From positions 3,130,592 to 3,142,252 of the forward strand of contig FN649751.1 in assembly GCA_000310025.1 (NCBI GenBank): DNA of 11,661 nucleotides, in the 5' to 3' direction. The DNA is from Ectocarpus siliculosus (Eukaryota > Sar > Phaeophyceae > Ectocarpales > Ectocarpaceae). Numbering within the stretch: the first letter of the stretch is position 1; every line of letters begins with the position of its first letter. The notes under the pieces were generated by a model. That model was given only the letters and a program-made list of their open reading frames with translations. It ran no database searches and was not told where the DNA came from. The position numbers and the translations under genes were made by a program. Below are positions 8,182 to 11,661 of the stretch, one piece after another.

Positions 8182-8689
8182 TGTAGACACGATTCGCCTT
8201 GCAATCCAGAGAGCATCCTCCGCCTGCTTTCTTTTTTTTTTTTCGTTCCAACGCACACATAATAGCAGACCAACTTTGTTTGGAAGATGGTGCACACCCT
8301 ACCCCCCGGCTTCTTTATCAGGAGGTCAAGCCAACGTTACCTTCCCCATGATGGCTCCGTCGAACGGAAGTCACTGCTGCCTCTTGTTTTGCGAACGTTC
8401 TCGAGTTCGTCCCTCGTCGGTGCCTTCCAACTATTAACGCCTCCACCAAACCTTTGCTTCAGGCAGCAGCATCTATCCAAACAACCCCATAAACTTCGTT
8501 CCCACCTCTCTCGCGGTACGCACAGCTCTGTTACCACCGTCCAACGACCCCTACACACGAAGTGACACTACTTACGGGAATTGCTAAATATGGTGTGAAC
8601 TTTCCTGTGTATGCCAGTCAAGACCTCTCGTTCAAACCACTCAGTCTCTTTTCAACCAACAAAACCGCACAGCCGTGCTAGTAATAAAA

Positions 8690-8834
8690 ATACACACACG
8701 CACACACCCAACCAAAAACGTTTTATTTCACCTGGTACATTATATTATTTCTTGAGTTTCTTGGTAAAGAAGCTACCGGTCGACCACGGTACAATCAACC
8801 TGGTCTCCTCTCTTCTAGAAAAACAATACAAAGC
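8690..8834 (-). promoter_or_regulatory. 3' UTR and polyadenylation region of the WDR3 homologue
   Basis: On the minus strand, AATAAA occurs at 8727-8722, about 107 nt after the stop. It is followed by a GT-rich stretch (about 8712-8690, GGTTGGGTGTGTGCG type). This is the usual arrangement of a poly(A) signal and a downstream GU-rich element, so cleavage would fall near 8710-8720 and the 3' UTR would be about 115-125 nt. Inferred from motifs only. Confidence 0.6.
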
Positions 8835-9041
8835 TTACGCCTGCCGCATTCTTTTTGCCAGGCGGTCTTCCTCGCTTTCCATGAGATAGGCGTTCTTGTC
8901 CTCTTCCGCCAGCCTCCCCAGGATGCGAAGCCCCGCCATGTTCCTCCCCACGACGTCCCTCGACGCCTCGAGTTGGCGCCGAAGGTTGTTCCGGAGGGCG
9001 TCGAGGACGACCACCATGCTACCCGTCGACACAATCCTCGC
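8835..9041 (-). CDS. WDR3: WDR3/UTP12 terminal exon with stop codon
   Basis: 207 nt including TAA (8837-8835). The acceptor is TTTCGCTCGCAG before GCGAGGATT, phase 0, so HQ from the previous exon joins ARIVSTGSMV. The exon encodes VVVLDALRNNLRRQLEASRD and VVGRNMAGLRILGRL, matching the RDVIGFNMAGL helix at the end of the Utp12 domain, then a charged tail ending DRLAKRMRQA. The tail is short for the family, which often has a longer basic C-terminus. Confidence 0.92.
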   Translation of the reverse strand, partial: ARIVSTGSMVVVLDALRNNLRRQLEASRDVVGRNMAGLRILGRLAEEDKNAYLMESEEDRLAKRMRQA

Positions 9042-10970
9042 CTGCGAGCGAAAGGCAGACCAGGCGACGGGCGCCCGGGGTCGTGCGCGACGGTCAGAGG
9101 AATGCATGTGCGCGCGGTTTGCTGTATTTCTTCACCTGGCACATACCGCGGTACTGCTGTAGTCGGCTGACCAACGGAAAGACGCCAGGCTTGGGCGGGG
9201 CGAAAAATGCCAGCTAGCCCTACTAGGTGTTTCTATGAAAGGCCTTCCCGCCCGCGTGCATGTGTACCCATAATTGCGACAGGGACCCTTCGGCCTCCTT
9301 ACGAGGCCCGGCACAGTATGCGGTTTCGCCGACCGGAGGAGGGGGGGGGAGTTATGTTGTCTGCACTCGAGTCACTACTTTTCGTTATAAGAGACGAGAC
9401 GATCAGCAAGGCCACCGTGGGATCATACAAAATCTAAACTCGGCGATAACGACATTGTCCCATCACTCGTTGTTCTCCCGTCCCGCTGTTCTCGCCTGCA
9501 CCGAACGGCAATCGATATTGCTTTGTATGCACCTCCTCGGCTAGAAAAAAAGAATGCGCATCTCAAAATCGACAGGTTTGTCTTGTCGTCTTCGGTAATT
9601 CCACCTCCCAGTCTTCCAGACACAACAATGCTTTTGTGAGCCAAAGAATGGGTTTAGCATGCATACAATCTCCCCAACGTCGGTCGAGGACGATTCCCTC
9701 TTTTCAAACTAAATGCACACAATCACCAATCACAACGCTTGGCCTTCACTCCGCGGTACCCCTCTATGGGATGACTCCGACATCACTAATACAGTAAATA
9801 GCAACCGTTTCAGTTCTTATTCGATGCCTCCCTTGTGTCGGCCGACTTCCAATCAAACAAACGTACAGTTACATACGCCTTTCCATCTATCCACCCAATC
9901 ATTTATGTATCCAATACATCCATCCATCCAGCATCCCCACCCATCTATACGTACGTACACACATACCTGGTGTACGCGCAGAAGAAACACCGCGCAGCGC
10001 GCGCACAGCTCGACCTCCAGCCCGGCTGCGAGCAACCTTACCAGGAAGTTCGCCAGGCTCTCCACCTGCGAAAACGGTAGCACCAGCAGAGCCTGCTCTA
10101 GCTCCGGCGTCTTGATCATCTGGGGATTAAAAAAAACAAAAAAACATCACGGTCACCGTTTTAACAGGCATAGGGTCGGCGGTCGATGGGTGGGGGGATT
10201 ACTGCTGTTGGTGCACCCGAAACTGCGATAAGGTAAGTGCGGCAGGAGGCGCTATAACGTCTCAAGCGCATCACGCGTCCTTGGTATGCATGTGCACGCA
10301 CGACGAACGACGATCCCAAGACGCCTATACCTTTCATGACTTCTTCTGTCGATGCCTCTCTCGTACCCACCCCCACCTGCGCCCATTTCGTAACCCCCCC
10401 CCGTCGCCCCCGTCCCGGTATTGTAGGGATACGAGGCCAGTGGTCTTCGCGACTACGGCATGCGTCACATTAGTACAACCCTCTCCCCTAATTCTCCTGT
10501 GGGAACATGGCTCCGTCCTCTCGAGGACGCGTGGTCAATGCTCTAACCGCGAAGGCATGCAAAACATGAGTACACGCCCCCGTCCCAGACATTGTGTAGG
10601 GATGCGAGGCCAATGGTCATAACGGCTACGGCATGCATGGCTGCACATAACCCCCCCCCCCCCCCCACCCCTCTCCCTCTTCTTTTCACCTGGAGGGTTC
10701 TGAGGACGTATCGCAGGGGAGAAAGGTTGAGAAGAATCGGGTTCGGCCGCCGCGCGGGCGGCGCCGGCTCCCCTCTTCGTCTCGCCTTGGCCGCCGCCCT
10801 CTCCTCTTCGCGCATGAGCTTCAGCTCCAGCTCCGCCAGCTCCAGAGCGTCCATGAGCCTCTCGCCCGCCTTCACCGACTCCAGGGACCGTTTGGTGGCC
10901 GGCCCGGACTCCGCCTGCTGTGCGCCGCCGCCGCTCGCCCCACCATCGCCGTCCCCTCCCTCTTCGGTGC
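8835..10970 (-). CDS. WDR3: WDR3/UTP12 (Dip2) homologue, 3' part of a spliced gene (3 terminal exons)
   Basis: Join of 10690-10970, 9967-10119 and 8835-9041 on the minus strand, giving 212 whole codons plus a split first codon and a TAA stop. The product is the C-terminus of a nucleolar WD40 protein of the small-subunit (SSU) processome, which with U3 snoRNA acts in 18S rRNA maturation. The joined protein follows the known WDR3/Dip2 tail in order: a KR.LESVKAGERLMDALEL segment, a basic charged linker, NPILLNLSPLRYVLRTLQ, then KTPELEQALLVLPFS, VELCARCAVFLLRVHQ and ASRDVVGRNMAGLRIL. These make up the Utp12 domain, predicted all-helical, which in the family mediates contacts inside the UTP-B subcomplex. 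The tail after the domain is short (ends in LAKRMRQA), whereas animal WDR3 has a longer lysine-rich tail. The WD40 propellers and the start codon lie upstream of 11661. All three acceptor/donor sites are canonical and the phases agree. Identification is from remembered family motifs, not a search. Confidence 0.9.
9042..9966 (-). other. Intron of WDR3 homologue (925 bp)
   Basis: GTATGT donor and CTCGCAG acceptor. The interior has no convincing exon. It holds a C/T- and CATC-rich stretch near the donor (about 9890-9960), a short G-run (plus strand 9342-9350) and a copy of a repeat of about 35-40 bp at 9667-9700 that also occurs outside the gene at 8141-8181. Confidence 0.85.
9967..10119 (-). 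CDS. WDR3: WDR3/UTP12 exon (second from last): core of Utp12 domain
   Basis: 153-nt exon encoding 51 residues, both edges in phase 0. The acceptor is a T-rich tract ending CCCCAG before ATGATCAAG; the donor is CAG followed by GTATGT. It contains ELEQALLVLPFSQVESLANF and VELCARCAVFLLRVHQ, the most conserved stretch of the Utp12 domain (compare the ELEEALLVLPFS and DVELICRC..FLLRIH motifs of animal WDR3). The ATG at its 5' edge is an internal methionine, not a start codon. Confidence 0.92.
10120..10689 (-). other. Intron of WDR3 homologue (570 bp) with internal repeats and a G16 run
   Basis: GTGAAA donor and CCCCAG acceptor. Just after the donor, the transcript strand carries a run of 16 G (plus-strand C16 at 10651-10666). 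Two related segments of about 60 bp, 10406-10463 and 10575-10637, share a GTAGGGATxCGAGGCCA core and ACGGCATGC. No coding signal is seen. Confidence 0.85.
10529..10570. repeat. Dispersed intron repeat, paired with 11464-11503
   Basis: Both segments read approximately CGxGGTCAATGxTxTAACC, then AAGGCATGCAAAACA. The second copy is at 11464-11503 in the neighbouring upstream intron, and in each intron it lies near a long C-run. This suggests that introns of the gene share segments by local duplication. Confidence 0.65.
10690..10970 (-). CDS. WDR3: WDR3/UTP12 exon (third from last): linker and start of Utp12 domain
   Basis: 281-nt exon. It opens after an ACACAG acceptor (AG at 10972-10971) with two bases of a split codon and ends CTCCAG before a GTGAAA donor (10689 downward), leaving the frame at a codon boundary. 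It encodes an acidic Gly/Asp/Glu stretch, then PATKRSLESVKAGERLMDAL, an Arg/Lys/Glu-rich helix, a Pro/Arg linker and NPILLNLSPLRYVLRTLQ. The family has the same order: a TVKAAERIMEAIEL-like helix, a short linker and NPIL...YVL. The donor and the Utp12 match are firm. The acceptor choice is less firm, because the frame stays open upstream to 11496 and a duplicated acceptor lies 129 nt further up. Confidence 0.85.
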
Positions 10971-11163
10971 CTGTGTGTACCGCGGTGAAAATTTTATTAG
11001 TCCCGGCCCCGGTCATGTACGTATGCACGATGTAAAAATGGTACAAGGGGTTAACAAAGGGTTTTATCGATCTACGGCGGTGGTTTCCCTTCTTCGCGCC
11101 TGTACCGCGGTGAAAAATGACAGACCCGACCCCGTGATGTATGTATGCACGATGCAACAAAGG
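10961..11163. repeat. Tandem duplication containing a copied 3' splice site
   Basis: Units 10961-11044 and 11091-11163 share TGTACCGCGGTGAAAA, a CCCGxCCCCGGT-like block and ATGTAxGTATGCACGATG. Both units include an AG followed on the minus strand by GC(A/G)C(C)GAAGA, that is, the acceptor edge of the WDR3 exon. The second, upstream acceptor copy is at 11101-11100. Confidence 0.8.
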
Positions 11164-11661
11164 TAGGGCTATGTTGATCGTGCGGGTCAGGGCGACACAC
11201 AACCTACGGTGGTGGTTTCGGGTCCCTCGGAGGGAGGGCCTAAAGGACCAAACTGGATTGTTTTCGTAGAAGAAGCAAGAAACGCCATGATCTGATTCGA
11301 TTTCGGCACCGGGATCGGTGGTTGTCGCACCACCCCGGTGCCAGGACAGCGATACAACCCCCCGCCGCTTCGACCTGGTCTGTGACGAGGTAGCCACGGC
11401 CCCCGTGACATGGCGCAATGGGTGTGCGGTACGGACTAGCCCACAAACCAGTCCCACCACAACCGCGGTCAATGGTGTAACCACCAAGGCATGCAAAACA
11501 CAAGGGTAAAGGGTACCCCCCCCCCCCCAACCTTCCTTTTACCTCCTTTTCCTGTGTTCTTTATGCCTTCCGTTTTGTAATTTGTGACGTCAGGTTGTAA
11601 ATCCCAAGCCCCACCCCGTACGTTTGGACAAGCTATCCCTTAAAGAATCCCTCGGAATGAT
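10971..11661 (-). other. Probable upstream intron of WDR3 homologue, running off the window
   Basis: Upstream of exon 10690-10970, at least 690 bp shows no WD40-like coding sequence in any minus frame, so I read it as intron. It includes a tandem duplication of about 75-85 bp (10961-11044 and 11091-11163) and a C13 run (11516-11528). A possible donor (GAG before GTAAAA at 11543/11542) resembles the next donor and its following G-run, but no family-like exon sequence precedes it, so I do not call an exon there. Confidence 0.5.

Larger units (their letters stand above)
6662..8689. other. Intergenic region downstream of WDR3, no supportable gene
   Basis: About 2 kb. Minus-strand frames 7777-8295 (172 codons) and 7284-7757 (157 codons) and a plus frame 7693-7947 (84 codons) are the longest, but they overlap in competing frames and show no known domain. 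A T/C-rich tract with T11 is at about 8226-8242. Short repeats are listed separately. Confidence 0.55.

Noticed and set aside
7777-8295. 172-codon minus-strand open frame
   Set aside because: No recognised domain, low-complexity Cys and Lys runs arise from CAG and T-rich repeats, and two other frames compete. Treated as chance.
10651-10666. C16 run as a possible assembly artefact
   Set aside because: Similar C-runs at 10394-10402 and 11516-11528 sit in related repeats, so it is more likely genuine, though its exact length is uncertain.
10543-11496. A single 317-codon minus-strand open frame
   Set aside because: Only 10690-10970 matches the WDR3 family. The rest reads through a donor, a G16 run and upstream intron repeats, so it is not a single-exon gene.
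11544-11661. Possible upstream WDR3 exon ending at 11543
   Set aside because: A donor-like GAG/GTAAAA exists and the phase could fit, but the preceding codons do not resemble the family and stops limit the frame. Left as a question in the findings.

Overview
This window is nuclear DNA from a eukaryote. It is mostly non-coding, carries many degenerate interspersed repeats, and holds one recognisable protein gene split by GT-AG introns. The gene's intron lengths (about 0.57 and 0.93 kb), the GC-rich coding exons, the (CAA)n-tailed repeats and a short TTAGGG-type interstitial tract would suit a stramenopile alga such as a brown alga. That placement is an inference from general character, not a demonstrated assignment. 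Nothing here looks bacterial: there are no operons, Shine-Dalgarno spacing, CRISPR array or RNA gene.

The right end (8835-10970, minus strand) carries the last three exons of a WDR3/UTP12 (yeast Dip2) homologue, a WD40-repeat protein of the small-subunit processome (U3 snoRNP). The exons are 10690-10970, 9967-10119 and 8835-9041. They join in a consistent phase and together encode the C-terminal Utp12 domain and stop codon. A poly(A) signal with a GT-rich downstream element follows at about 8690-8727. The WD40 propellers must lie beyond position 11661. The introns contain their own local repeats, including a duplicated 3' splice site that is exactly in frame.

The left 8.7 kb is a transposon graveyard. 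From left to right it holds: a (CAA)n-tailed repeat (156-264, minus orientation); a Tc1/mariner-type MITE with a TA duplication (280-467); a decayed reverse-transcriptase C-terminus (about 470-1010) with a degenerate catalytic motif and a frameshift; 1.6 kb with nothing recognisable; a tandem pair of (CAA)n-tailed repeats (2807-3005); a second (CAA)n family at 3777-4143 (minus) and 6032-6661 (plus); a 221-bp MITE with 50-bp inverted ends nested in the second of those copies (6120-6340); an interstitial telomere-like tract (5902-5930); a (GA)21 microsatellite; and several short tandem or palindromic repeats.

The strongest new observations are the nested 221-bp MITE, which has an exact target duplication and a related near-empty site in the same window; a set of repeats with different bodies that share one 3' end and a (CAA)n tail; and the in-frame duplicated acceptor in the WDR3 gene. 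I see no convincing new multi-gene system. Most open frames in the left part look like chance.
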